Shown: piece after piece, positions 27,501-34,900 of the stretch
How the letters are laid out: each line of letters starts with the position of its first letter
Numbering within the stretch: position 1 is the stretch's first letter
Assembly (NCBI RefSeq): GCF_037203605.1
Contig: NZ_JBBDHC010000010.1
Location: forward strand, 59,647-123,646
Length of the DNA stretch: 64,000 nt
Direction of reading: 5' to 3'
DNA from: Denitratimonas tolerans
Lineage (GTDB): Bacteria > Pseudomonadota > Gammaproteobacteria > Xanthomonadales > Xanthomonadaceae
Program-made: the position numbers and the translations under genes
Notes under the pieces: generated by a model
Database searches by the model: none
What the model saw: the letters and a program-made list of their open reading frames with translations, nothing else
What the model was told of the DNA's origin: nothing

Positions 27501-29202
27501 CGGCCCGGCCGGCGCGATCGCCGGCGAAATCGCCGAATACGTGATCACGGTCGAGAACCTCGGGCCGAGCGACGCACTGGGCGTGCACATCGTCGATCCG
27601 CTGGAGGCGAGCCGCTTCGCTGGTGCGACCTGGACCTGTGCGGCCACGGGTGGATCCATCTGTACGGCACCGAGCGGCTCGGGCACCTCGCTCGATGCGC
27701 AGGCCGATGTCATGGTCGGCGGCAGCGTCACCGTGACCCTGCGCGCCCGCGTCCATCCGCGCTGGGTCGGTCCACTGCTCAATTCCGCCTACGTCCAGCC
27801 CGAGCCGGGATCGGTCGATCCCACGCCCGGCGATCAGGTGGCGGTACCGGTCACCACCCAGGTACTGCGTCGCCCGAATCTTTCGATCACCAAGACCAAC
27901 GGCGTATCCAGCTCGATGGCGGGCCTGCCGCTGGGCTACACCATCACGGTCAGCAACGTCGGGCCATCGGATGCGCCCAACGCGCTGGTCCAGGACATCC
28001 TGCCGGCGGTGCTGGTGGGTGCGACCTGGACCTGCACGCCGACGCTCGGTACCGGCAGCTGCCAGTCCGTGGGCGAGGGTTCGATCAACGATACCGTGGA
28101 TATTCCGGTGGGCGAATCGTTGGTCTACCAGGTCAGTGCGACCCTGGTCTCCTCGGCCACCGGCATGCTCGTCAACACCGCGAGCGTGCAGGTGCTGGGC
28201 GATGCGCTCGATCCGGACACCTCCGACAACGCGGCCACCGACACCGACACCATCCAGACCAGCGCCGATCTGGCGGTGACCGCGCATGCGCCGGACGCCT
28301 ACGACCCGGGCAGCCCGGTGGCGATGGAGCACCGGGTCGAAATCGCGAACGGCGGGCCGTCGGACGCGGGCCAGACCGTGGCGGCCTATTCCTTCAGCCA
28401 TCCGATACAGGCGGTCGGTTCCGGCTGCAGCCAGGTCACGCCGGTACGCGTGGACTGCAGCTTCGCCAGCATTCCCGCCGGTACCGTGGCCACCGCGTCG
28501 CTGGCTCTGACCCAGCTTCCGGCCGTGGGAAGCACGTTGACCTCGACCGTCCAGGTCGCTTCGCAGACCGGCGATCCGGCACCGGCCAACAATACCGACA
28601 GCACCAGCACCTTGATGTTCACGGGTGTGGATCTGGCGGTGTCGATCGACGATGGCCGCATTGGCCTGGCACCTGCCGACACCAGCGTCTACGTCATCCG
28701 CGTGCGCAACGACGGCTCGGTGGATGCGATCGATGCGCGCGTGGAATCGCCGCTCGCGGCCGAACTGATCGATGCGGCCTGGCAGTGCGCGGCGAGCGGC
28801 GGCGCGACCTGCGGCACTGCCAGCGGCGTGGGCGGCATCGACGAACTGGTCGATGTTCCCGCCGGTGCCGTGGTCACCTTCACCCTCACCGCGACCGTCG
28901 ATCCGGCCATCAACGTGATGGTCCACGAGACCATCGTGCAATCGGTGCAGGCAACGGCCGATCCGGCCCAGGTCGAGGTCAGCACGCAAAACAACTTCGC
29001 CAGCGACACCAACGAGGTCTTCAAGGTCATCTTCAAGGACGGCTTCGAGGACTCCAATCGCCCCTATTCGGGTGCGGACGCCGCGCCGCTGCGCTGGCTG
29101 GTGCCCTGGTTCCTCCGTTCGACGCCCGATGCCGCACGTTCCTCCTCCCCGGAGCCGGCATCGGTGCGTCGGGCCTTGTACGACGGGGAGGGCGCAGCAT
29201 GA
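15508..29202 (+). CDS. Giant secreted DUF11 / beta-propeller mosaic protein
   Basis: About 4,564 residues if translation starts at GTG 15508, which follows an AGGGG-like site; the frame is open to 15352 but that extension is not protein-like, so the start is uncertain. A hydrophobic export signal (about residues 45-65, TGWLLAAGLLLAGAPLA) follows an unusually long n-region. Next come about seven DUF11/CARDB-type beta-sandwich repeats (pattern Y.I.V.N.GPS.A ... W.C). Then five YVTN/lactonase-like beta-propellers (D.R.VYA.G...., AVFRR) are nested in further DUF11 repeats, and uninterrupted DUF11 repeats follow from about 3,940. IFKDGFE lies at about 4,508, with a 50-residue tail. The predicted location is the cell surface or medium, as an adhesin or structural protein. 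The stop overlaps the next start (ATGA). Confidence 0.85.
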   Translation: MSNHFFSRASRCEVRRAARTQSCTGREPSARGEDCAPRQFSSRHRTGWLLAAGLLLAGAPLAVIAAPSMSLSAVPSSSSYVPSQTETLTFTFANAVGADAASGAALSLALPTGVSLESATCNASTGSSCGTTSGLPSGGSIAAGGSLEVVATLKFDLAASGSKQVDATGSSTATGATSVSASATFTRTPATDLAVSAAAVATTLPVNNCPAEAATYTPGCKAEYQVVYENSGPDDADGAKISLARSESASGALTWSCAANDNAKATCPASSGSGAFSNTTVTKFRTGGTLTYTVIVQHAVGDTYPDVGVTGGIALPATPAGMVDLGPGNDSATSNTAATPRPRRASANLAVTTTANTIASPATHCPGEATLYTPGCAASYTVEVSNNGPDAANGASFTLKRSEAAAADFSWTCTASGSAACPAASGTTPLDAVSIASFPSGGKLTYQVTVPHASSELDASVGLSASIAAPTAGTSPPVDINLGNNAAAASRTIDRRAALRVEKRATQNGLTITSVSKNVAFDYEITVYNDGPSDIGNAATGTGTPPVGGPGALLADAFSPALRGVATSLCEQGTGEIPCWSLCPSTLGWFPQEGEPVAGTGPAGCPVELVKDNGSAISQSFALRAGTGSRLLTRVVVPSDSTITSVDNTATVAVQTCDTPPAGCQAVQEVGLATDRTDTATVALTEASLATIQAENVGAASAVPGTLRSYKITVKNTAFENLPSVAVSGQYPMASGGSLAGFIPGTVYYQCRASGGACCNVGGACGTNADTPAAYGDQLAATAMLPAGTNAQVVYTVTGMLDPRGTEADTLGLDASAAWGTRTATSHVDTALAPVRNLTIHKRLVGRQDAGGVATLSYEITATNNGPSHAPQVGLTDPASPTTDFDFTAATWNCAAIPAPAPAIAPEDTKCIAAPGTGTGAIAPGSLALDLMPGGRAVVALSVPVSTSAGAQVTNTARLTLGGITKESSVTTTLQTTYTLNVEKDDGTDFAHPGDDHTYAISVANEGPHDAYDVQVSDVMPSALQNVQWTCAATSPVPGDLTEYLGQDSSDPLMVSPGGRPGSALALSADGRHVYAIGRNADNVASIYTYARQATPGLGYGSIARDPIDIEVDGVDDLSDTGSVVAGMANPIDLALRPDGAVLYVLSAGAGGGSIAVFHRVTSPVDPEHGRLSFAGSVATGIDTPRRLVVSPTRIYVSGSHGGSQHRIEAYRPDSSNQLPIAVPAAGADAPVNAGPMAINAAGTRLFVASTTTSAVARYAIATSGANAGALSADGSPLGAAVAGLVGINDMVLAGNGRDLYVHAGSGAAGRIGYVKSEAVGMSVGLIPVLDATGTGLLGNPLSLALSPDGEHLIGVNKGSDAMFSVRRNPVSGGLAVDGAGILQFQDVLRRTAVPGAIEARGLDMPAAVAVTHDNRHVIVASASETGTVGPIVVFARRAPPPQLGFIERDAQGEGAIDALTGPSDLAIRDGDVYVLSQVDSSISLFKRRPALIGTDEDGRHLEFNAVWRNQQGGVSGMQRPDRILISADGLSVFVTSLDGDSLTVFRRDAGTGLLTFATSFTRTSGSGHPGLLGAYGMAMDPDAGYLYVAGSYEASIAIFQYQPTAPDRLSYVGSVAGGQNGVTGMSGIRDLVVAGRNGQYQLLGVAATANTVVVFDQVAGGQLAFVHALGLGANQRPMALALSPSINDSDNTHVYVAAQNSSSLHILQRVLDTSSPQAGRVRLIGTLKAGVDAPALMTGPRDVAVSANGKRLYVAAEFGSSLVAFDRYDNSGSALYGQLVVSEVRTQDVDAVDGIRSPYAVVVSGDSRNVYMAGFGSDAVASFSVGTGSSCSASGAGDINDVVTIRAGGAVVYTVNSKIRPDATGTLVNLAEASGTGSTDFDADSTTLLTSARLELTKTNNQAAVIPGTEVTYDLTIRNTGPGNVAGLGDPSLANVEDLFGCTSVGGGFDCSASPFVPGSISWTCAASGSGALDFLSAYTDGVGGVEGLAGVGSLAIIPRGDSADPQAVRASFLVGASVDDDALVFFQRDAQTGALTYHSRIDHTAGVPLEGARAVAVGGGGRLLFVVSRRSDSLNVFSLSGSDTESLIVTHRAAMKNPALPGLDQALHLAVLAADGDGDGTPDTDHVYVAGANDHAVAAFVYSRATGNLSHLGSLVNGQGGVEGLADVEYLVASPDGAHVYAISGSTGSATLLLRNRTSGSPDFGKLAFGARFSGSILGVAMNGASSAAFDAAGKRLYLTAADANRVVVLNRVDDPGAGNFGTLTLASSLGQGEQGARGLLNPRRSQLSGDGQHLYVTSQAGATLAWFSVHPQTGALTYLGIRSNNSGGVAGLGGATGLVLDPQFDQVYVAGTLDRAIAHFQRQSDSWCPASGTGPLGPSVTYPGGVPVNIAAGGRVVFHLTARVASGLVGNLTNLATVKWESASCSGGQGTALGGCNLSAQDTDVPSNLADLGITKDDGLAEFDGLAGAVALAADENNVYVAAPSDNAIGTFLRQAGASGNVGLRQIGAVRSGSAGISGISGVRDIVASADGLHLYAASPVDNAVASFARDAGDGRLTQIDIDRNGLLGVTGLSGARALALSPDGEHVYVASAFSNAVAVFRRQSDPAAADAGTLAFAGVVQAGIGGVSGIESPRALEVSGDGEHLYVVGDSGSLVAFKRNTIAGSANFGLLTQMNPTYQNGTGAIVGMDGLRSLALSADGTVLWVLGSEAGTLVRFLRNPADGRLEFAPHPGASSVFQAPELVGATRLRLGADGNLYVAATAFDGIVVLSLDTDGVPALAAVVRNGDIPADPALPRVDGLGGTADVAYVNDGQGWLYAAGGGDSALAAFAQAGATPDYLGALFDGLGGVAPGDQVTYTIEVTNHGPSSVSRARVADQFPPEFQQVSWTCVGYAGGNCAPSGQGNIDLEVNLPAGGQVRFLATGTVRAKATGRLANTATVEAIGVLDSNQSNNSATDSDTVLSPAVDLSIQADDNGCDLGDPGCTEVTQATPGGSIAYRVVAANAGPTYAAGAILDDSLPAALYDVAWVCTPTPQAGLLAEVSTAAPDNDVAYTAVAVDALGLHVYAVGRVDEGSGPRDTVAVFVRDPLTGALSWLHAYIDGVAGTAPDGSAEPMVRGITGAVDIVISPDGRFVYVAGRDADAIAVFSRDAATGLLTWLSKVQDGELGVDGIGGISTLALAPDGRHLYAGGAAEQALAGFALDAGSGALVQIALLRQGQGGVNGLNGISDLAFGPEGAVLFATATTNRSITAFRRAVANGALSYAVGIEDGQVGVGASLLAPSAVAVDGDQVFVADALGDAVNRLRFVDGASPTFELDEVIALDTDGANGTQQPVALAYAADQARLYVASAASSQLHLYSLLDTQAERLASYTTALSVAMNQPSAMVLAPESRQLYLASSADGVVATLAREHGSRCPLSGVGGLAGTRVDVARNGSVRFDLTARVFANASGPLTYAVGIDPRVLAHESNPVDNRASDTDQLVPAPDLETVKERLTAAADVVAGLPVNYRITSVNHGVSDALGAWIEDDLPLFPAEPAGLVPDSGAWSCAANLPLADAGGIASSLDPRVADLSALAATPDGRRWFGVSQSGSALVDVALDAAGDIASLTRYVDGDSAGAGTIAGLAGASHLAVSPDGAHLYVTGAGSNSLLAFRITATGLEFLHKLTSGTDGVTGLIGARFVTLSRDGRFVYTAAVPSSAANSAIALFRRDTDTGTLGFVERIQDGLGTFQPDSNVIRGVKRLHLSDDGHHLYALATVSQALSRFEIDANTGVLRYLGVQRGTGSGALPALAGVRDMVSTPADGQLYVLGNAGISAFSRALNGSLTPGDTWAVPDPAAARALAIDTWGSRLYLADAQGVVQLYARRWSDGALEARFVLPAASAVDATALLHVPALGQLLLAQPGVDGGLARIDEQPISRCLAASGGDAGLPVGIDLGVGGSSELDYGATVHPSARGNLVNVARAVPGSGSDPNAANNDGSDQAQINVISDISIAKTGPAGAIAGEIAEYVITVENLGPSDALGVHIVDPLEASRFAGATWTCAATGGSICTAPSGSGTSLDAQADVMVGGSVTVTLRARVHPRWVGPLLNSAYVQPEPGSVDPTPGDQVAVPVTTQVLRRPNLSITKTNGVSSSMAGLPLGYTITVSNVGPSDAPNALVQDILPAVLVGATWTCTPTLGTGSCQSVGEGSINDTVDIPVGESLVYQVSATLVSSATGMLVNTASVQVLGDALDPDTSDNAATDTDTIQTSADLAVTAHAPDAYDPGSPVAMEHRVEIANGGPSDAGQTVAAYSFSHPIQAVGSGCSQVTPVRVDCSFASIPAGTVATASLALTQLPAVGSTLTSTVQVASQTGDPAPANNTDSTSTLMFTGVDLAVSIDDGRIGLAPADTSVYVIRVRNDGSVDAIDARVESPLAAELIDAAWQCAASGGATCGTASGVGGIDELVDVPAGAVVTFTLTATVDPAINVMVHETIVQSVQATADPAQVEVSTQNNFASDTNEVFKVIFKDGFEDSNRPYSGADAAPLRWLVPWFLRSTPDAARSSSPEPASVRRALYDGEGAA

Positions 29203-30209
29203 AGGTTCCAGCCAAAACGGCGGCTCTCGCACTGCTGGGCATGTTCGCGGCCGGCGGAGCGTGCGGCTGGCTCGGCGCACGCATGATGCACGCCCCGGCC
29301 GGGCAGGCCGCTCCGGCGCAGTGGGTTGCGCGGATCGGCGACCAATACATCAGCGTCGATGCGTTCGTGGACGAGATGAAGCGCCGCGGCGGCGATCGCC
29401 CCGGGCAGTTCCAGGACATGGAGCAGAAACGTCGCCTGCTCGATGACCTGGTCTATCGCGCCGCGCTGGTGGCGGCGGCCGAGCGCACCGGGCTGACGGT
29501 GCAACCGGACGTGCGCCTGGCCGTGGACCAGGTGATTTCCAACCGCTACGTGCAGAGCACGCTGCGCGACGCCCAGCGTGAGGTCAGCGTCACCGATGAC
29601 GAGGTGGCGAAGTACTACGCCGAGCACGCCACCGACTACACGGTGCCGGCGCGCAAGCGCGCCGCAATGCTGAAGATTTCCGTGGCCGCGAACGCGGGCG
29701 ACGCGGCTTGGGTCGATGCGACGCAGCGGATGCAGGCGGCGCGCACCAAGGCCGCCGGGCTCGATGCCCGCGTGCCGCACTTCGGGCCGCTGGCGATCGA
29801 GGTATCCGACGACGACGCCACGCGCTATCGCGGCGGGGTGATCGGCTGGATCGCCGAAGGCAGCAGCGCGCGCTATGCCTACGACCGCGCCGTGCTCGAC
29901 GCGGTGCGCGAACTGGAAAATCCCGGTGACCTTTCGCCGGTATTGCGCGGTGCCGACGGCGTCTATCTGGTGCGCCTGGTGGAGAGCGAGCCGCGCCAGT
30001 CGCGCACGCTCGAACAGCTTGCCGCCGGCATCCGCCAACGCCTGATGCAGGATCGCCTGCAGGCCGCCGAGACGCAGTTCCGCCAGCAGCTCATGCGTCA
30101 GGTCGGGGTCGAGGTGCGGGAGTCGGCGCTGGCCGCCATCGCGCCCGTCGGACCACCCGCCAACACCACGCCGCCACAGCCACCCGCCATGCCCCAGGAC
30201 CAGGGATGA
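29199..30209 (+). CDS. Membrane-anchored parvulin-like (PpiC/SurA-type) peptidyl-prolyl isomerase
   Basis: A 336-residue periplasmic foldase candidate. Residues about 7-28 are an N-terminal hydrophobic anchor (AALALLGMFAAGGACGWLG). A SurA/PpiD-like helical region follows (VARIGDQYISVDAFVDEMKRR, KRRLLDDLVYRAAL), with a parvulin-like domain at about 148-255 (VPARKRAAMLKIS, GVIGWIAEG, LSPVLRGADGVYLVRLVE). The C-terminus is a helix and a Pro-rich tail. The ATG overlaps the stop of the giant gene and the stop overlaps the next ATG, so it is translationally locked into the operon. It probably assists folding or secretion of the giant neighbours. Whether isomerase activity is retained cannot be judged by eye. 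Confidence 0.8.
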   Translation: MKVPAKTAALALLGMFAAGGACGWLGARMMHAPAGQAAPAQWVARIGDQYISVDAFVDEMKRRGGDRPGQFQDMEQKRRLLDDLVYRAALVAAAERTGLTVQPDVRLAVDQVISNRYVQSTLRDAQREVSVTDDEVAKYYAEHATDYTVPARKRAAMLKISVAANAGDAAWVDATQRMQAARTKAAGLDARVPHFGPLAIEVSDDDATRYRGGVIGWIAEGSSARYAYDRAVLDAVRELENPGDLSPVLRGADGVYLVRLVESEPRQSRTLEQLAAGIRQRLMQDRLQAAETQFRQQLMRQVGVEVRESALAAIAPVGPPANTTPPQPPAMPQDQG

Positions 30210-31969
30210 ATCTCGCCATGTCCAGTTCAATCACCTCGCTCCTCGTGCGCGTCGCCGCGCTGGCCCTGCTGCTGTTCCCGCTGGCACCGCGGGCGGCCGA
30301 CATGACCCAGACCATCACCCTGAAGCCGGGCTGGAACGCGATCCACGTCGCGCTGCAACCGGCCCAGAACGACATCGAATCGGTCTTCGCGAACATCCCG
30401 GTGCGCAGCGTCTGGCGCTGGATTCCGAATCGCGACCAGGTCCAGTTCATCCGCAATCCGTCCGACGGGCTGGAGAACATCGAAGGCTGGTACGCCTGGT
30501 TCCCCGAATCGCGCCCCGACGCCATGCTCACCAATCTGTTCACCATCGACGGCAACACCGCCTATCTGGTGCGTCTGCCCGACGATGCCGGTATTCGCCA
30601 GCTCACCATCAGCGGCAAGCCGCGCTTCATCCCCACCCAGTGGCGGCCGGACAGCTTCACCCTGACCGGCCTGTCGGTGACGGCGAGCAATCCGCCGACC
30701 TTCAACGAATTCTTCTCCCAGTCGCCCGGCCACACCGGGCAGCCGATCTATCGCCTCGACAATGCCGACGGGCGCTGGAAGCTGGTTTCAGGCACCACGC
30801 CGATCAATGCCAACGAGGCCTACTGGATCCACACCCAGGGCAACTCGCGCTACCAGGGCCGCATGCACCTGGTGCTCGACCAGGGCGAGTCGCTCGCCTT
30901 TGGCACCGCGTTCGACCAGATGCGCTTCGTGCTGCGCAACCTCAGTGGCGTCAACAGCAGCTTCCAGATCGAGCGGCTCGGCACGATGCGCGTTCCGCTG
31001 TCGATGCGACTGGAGGATCCGGAAACGGGCGAGGTGGGCTGGCCGGACCTGCCGGACGTGGAAGTCATCGACGCTCCGGCCAACCAGGATGTCTTCGTCA
31101 CCCTGGCGATCAAGCGGCCGCAGTTCACCCAGGCGCGAATGGAACAGCTCATCGCCATCACCGACGAACTGGGCGACCGCATCGTCCTGCATGTCGGCGG
31201 CGACGTGGTCCAGCCGGGTGCGCTGGCGCAGCGACCCGCCGGCGCGAAGGCGGGCGGCGACAATCCGCTGCTGTTCGCCGGCCTGTGGATCGGCGAGGTG
31301 GTGATCGACAAGGTCAGCGAAGCCCAGAACGCCGGCACCGCACCCAAGACGGTCGGTGCCAGCACATTCACCCAGCGTTTCCTGGTGCACGTCAACGCGC
31401 AGGGCCAGGCGCGCCTGCTCAAGGACGTGATCCAGATGTGGGAAGAAGGCACGATGCGCCCGAGCAGCATCGACCCCTCCTATCAGGAAGTGGACCAGCC
31501 GGGTCGCTACGTGCTCTTGACCAACAAGCAGCTCATCAGTCTCTACAGCGGCGTCGCCGGCCGCGATGGCGTGCCGGTCGGGCTGCGCTTCAGTTCCATC
31601 GGCTACGACTTCAGCGGCGAGACGCTGGATTTCACCGGCGTATTCGGCCCCGGCGGGGAAATCTCCACCACGATCGTGATGGAGCCGCAGCTGCCGACCA
31701 ATCCATTCCTGCACCGCTACCACCCCGATCACGACAACCTGGACGAGCAGTTCCTCAACTACCTGCCCGAGGCGTTCCAGGTGGTGCGCAACGTCCAGAT
31801 GGCCTTCACCCCGGATGACCCATCGGGCAGCAACGGGCCGGGCTGGGGCGACACGGTGATCGGCGGCACTTTCGCCGAATCGATCACCGGACTGCACCGC
31901 AATCCGATTTTCACTTCCGGAACCTTCCACCTTCGCCGCGCCTCGCCGGTGACGGTGCTGAACCAGTGA
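30206..31969 (+). CDS. Secreted protein of unknown function, 587 residues
   Basis: No family is recognised. A signal peptide is clear (MNLAMSSSITSLL, hydrophobic ALALLLFPLAP, cleavage after PRAA). The mature start, ITLKPGWNAIHVALQP, resembles the LxxGWNLVSLPL-type opening seen in many exported proteins from other phyla. The rest looks all-beta: WYAWFPESRPDAMLTNL, AYLVRLPDD and a second repeat around 130-240 (GQPIYRLDNADGRWKLVSGTT, NEAYWIHTQG), followed by a longer beta domain ending TFHLRRASPVTVLNQ. It overlaps both neighbours (ATGA upstream, 14 bp downstream). It is presumably an accessory of the giant proteins; the role is unknown. Confidence 0.85.
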   Translation: MNLAMSSSITSLLVRVAALALLLFPLAPRAADMTQTITLKPGWNAIHVALQPAQNDIESVFANIPVRSVWRWIPNRDQVQFIRNPSDGLENIEGWYAWFPESRPDAMLTNLFTIDGNTAYLVRLPDDAGIRQLTISGKPRFIPTQWRPDSFTLTGLSVTASNPPTFNEFFSQSPGHTGQPIYRLDNADGRWKLVSGTTPINANEAYWIHTQGNSRYQGRMHLVLDQGESLAFGTAFDQMRFVLRNLSGVNSSFQIERLGTMRVPLSMRLEDPETGEVGWPDLPDVEVIDAPANQDVFVTLAIKRPQFTQARMEQLIAITDELGDRIVLHVGGDVVQPGALAQRPAGAKAGGDNPLLFAGLWIGEVVIDKVSEAQNAGTAPKTVGASTFTQRFLVHVNAQGQARLLKDVIQMWEEGTMRPSSIDPSYQEVDQPGRYVLLTNKQLISLYSGVAGRDGVPVGLRFSSIGYDFSGETLDFTGVFGPGGEISTTIVMEPQLPTNPFLHRYHPDHDNLDEQFLNYLPEAFQVVRNVQMAFTPDDPSGSNGPGWGDTVIGGTFAESITGLHRNPIFTSGTFHLRRASPVTVLNQ

Positions 31970-31983
31970 TCAGGGGACAGACC

Positions 31984-34900
31984 ATGGCTTTCCTTCAGTC
32001 GATTGATTCGCGCGGCCTGGTGCTCGGAGCCGCGGCCCTGCTCGCGGGTGCACTGGCCCCGCAGGCCCAGGCTGCCTGGCCGCACGGCTTTCCCAACGCG
32101 GAGGTGGTGCGCACCGTTGCCGCCCCCAACGGCGACATCCTGATCGCCGGCAACTTCACCGGCGAAACGGTGATGGGCAGCTTCACGCTCAACGCCGCCG
32201 GGCTGCAGGACATCTTCGTGGCTCGCCTGGATGCCGGAGGACGCGTGCTGTGGGCCAAGTCCGCCGGGGGCATCCTCACCGATACCGCCGTGGGCTTGGC
32301 GCTGGATGCGTCCAACAACGCCTATCTGGTGGGCAACCTCTACGGCAACGCTTCGTTCGGGGTGGGGGTAACCACCAGCGGTCCGAACACGCGCCAGGAC
32401 GGTTTCGTGGCAAGGATCAGCGCCCAAGGCACCTGGGACTGGGTGCGGCGCGCGAACCACGGAGGCAGCTATCCCTCCAGCGTCAACGACGTGGTGGTCC
32501 TGCCGGGCAACTCTTCCGTGGTGCCGCCGATCCCGGACTCGCTGATCCTGACCGGCGCGTACCGGCAGAACGTGACCTTCAATGCGCCCGGCAGCGGCAA
32601 CAGTGTGACGCTCACCGGCGGCAGCCAAGCACAGGACGACTTCCTGGCGCGGATGCAGGCCGACGGGTCGGCGTGGCTCTGGGCGGTGAATCGCCCCGGA
32701 GCGGGCGTGTCGGAGATCGGGCGGCGCCTGCTGCTGGATCAGGAGGGCGGCCTGTACATGCTGGGCGAGGAGGCCCAGGGTCAGACCACCCTGCGCAGCG
32801 AGACCTTCGGTCCAGGCACCAATCTTGCAGACAACTGGGAAGTCGCCGAGGCTTGGGGCGGGGCGGCGCACATTGTCTCGCAGCAGCACTTCGATATTCT
32901 GACCGCATACTTTGGCGGGTCGCCTGGCCTTGCCCTGCGCAGCGGCCATGTCGCGGTGCAGAGCAAGGCGGCTCTGGACACCACCGAGGCCAGCGCGGTC
33001 ACGGTGGAGGCGGTGATCATTCGCGGAAACACCATCCTCCGGTACCCCGCGCCTCCGCTTTCATCGGGTGGATACAACTATTCGTCATATCTGAGTGAAC
33101 ATCCGGATTGGTCCGGCACCGAAGACCTGGTGCTGGAGTACCTGTCCGCCACCGGTGACTGGCGCGAGCTGCAGCGCTTCACGGCCGGGGGGGCTGCGGG
33201 CGAGCGGATCAGCGCCAGCATCACCAATGGTGATCCGGCGATCCGTCATTCCAACCTCAAGCTGCGGGTGCGGATGATCGGCGGCAGCGGTGGCGAATTC
33301 GACTGGTGGTTCGTCGAGCGCCTGACGGCCAAGGCCTACTTCAACGAGGGCTACATTCACTCGATTTCCAACGTGGGCAGCAGTTCGCCGGTCTTTGGCA
33401 CCCTGCGGCGTTTCCACGGCTCGATTGCGATCTCCGACGCCCTGGCCTTCTCCAGCAACGGCCAGACGCGCATCGCGGTGGTTGGCAAGGCACCCGCCGG
33501 CGTGTCGATTCCGCTGACCTCGTGCCCCGCCGTTCCGGGATCCACCGCGGGCTTCGTCGCTGTCCTGCGCCCCGGCAGCGGCACCTATCTGTGCGATCAC
33601 CTCAAGGCCACCGGCAGCGGCGACGCCTACGCCGTAGCCTCCGATGGCACCCGGGTCTTCGTCGCCGGTGCCTTCAGCGGCAGCCTCGGCCTCGGGCCGC
33701 ACCTGATCAGCGGCAATGCGGGGGGCGCGGACGCCTACATCGCGGGCCTCGACCTCGACGACGGGCAGTGGGCCTGGCTGACGGGCGGCGCGCCGGCCGT
33801 GGGCAATCCGCCCGCGGCGGCGGGCGGCACGGGCGTGGATTCCGCACGCTCGATGATCGCCACCGCTGGTGGGCAGCTCTACGTCTCCGGGCGTTTCCAG
33901 GGCATCGCCCAGTTCGGCCCGGTGGACCAACTGGTGGCGCAGGGTGCGACCGACGGATTCATCGTCAAGCTCAGCAACGACGGACGGTTTTTCCAGCCCG
34001 AGGCCTGGACGGTGGGCGTGCCGCTGACGCCGCCCAGCGGCGCGAAGGTGGATACGGTCGCGATGCTGCCCGAGGTGTTCCTCGATGGCGTACAGGTGCA
34101 GGCCACCGGGAACGAATACCGCTGGTTCACCTGGGTCTACCGGCCCGCGACTTCCTCCGTGGCGGCAACCTGGCAGTTCATCCCCCTGCAGCCGACGCCG
34201 CAGGTCGAAGTCCGCTGGCGCGTCAATACCGATCCGACCTCGCCCGCGCGAGTGGTGACGCAGGGTGCCGGCGTCTGGCCCGCGCGCGCCTGCGGCGACA
34301 TCGACCTGCCCGGCATGCCGGGCGAAGAAGGCTGCTACCAGGCCCACGTGATCGGCGCGCCGGTCGAGGCCAAGCCGGCCGGCTACCAGATCCTCGGCGA
34401 TCTGGTGTTGCCCTCCGGCGGCAGCAGCGGTGCCACCCTCGACGGCGGCGTGTTCAACGCCCCGCGCAGCGGCTACGCGGTGATCCAGTACGTGCAGGGC
34501 ACCTCCACCGACCAGATGCAGTTCCCCACCTTCATCGAGGTGGTGCGCTCGCTGCCCTATCACCTGACGGTGAATTTCCAGGACAACGTATCGGTCGAGA
34601 TCGGCAAGAAGATCACCAGCACCGCGCACAACGAACCCAGCCGTTCCGGCTGGGTACTGAACGAACTGGCCTATTACGACGGCAGCGGCGTCAACGCGGC
34701 CTACAACCGCGCCGCGCGCACCGGCGTCATCATCCCGGTGAACCGCTACTCCAGCCGCCGCATCCAGGACGCGGGCCGCGAGCTGGCGGTGGCCTGGTAC
34801 CGCAGCAATGGCAAGGGCGTCTACTGGCCCAGCCGCGCGGTGCGCTACCAGCCGCGCTGGCCCTATGACCCCGACCGCATCGTCATCGCCAGCGAGCAGG

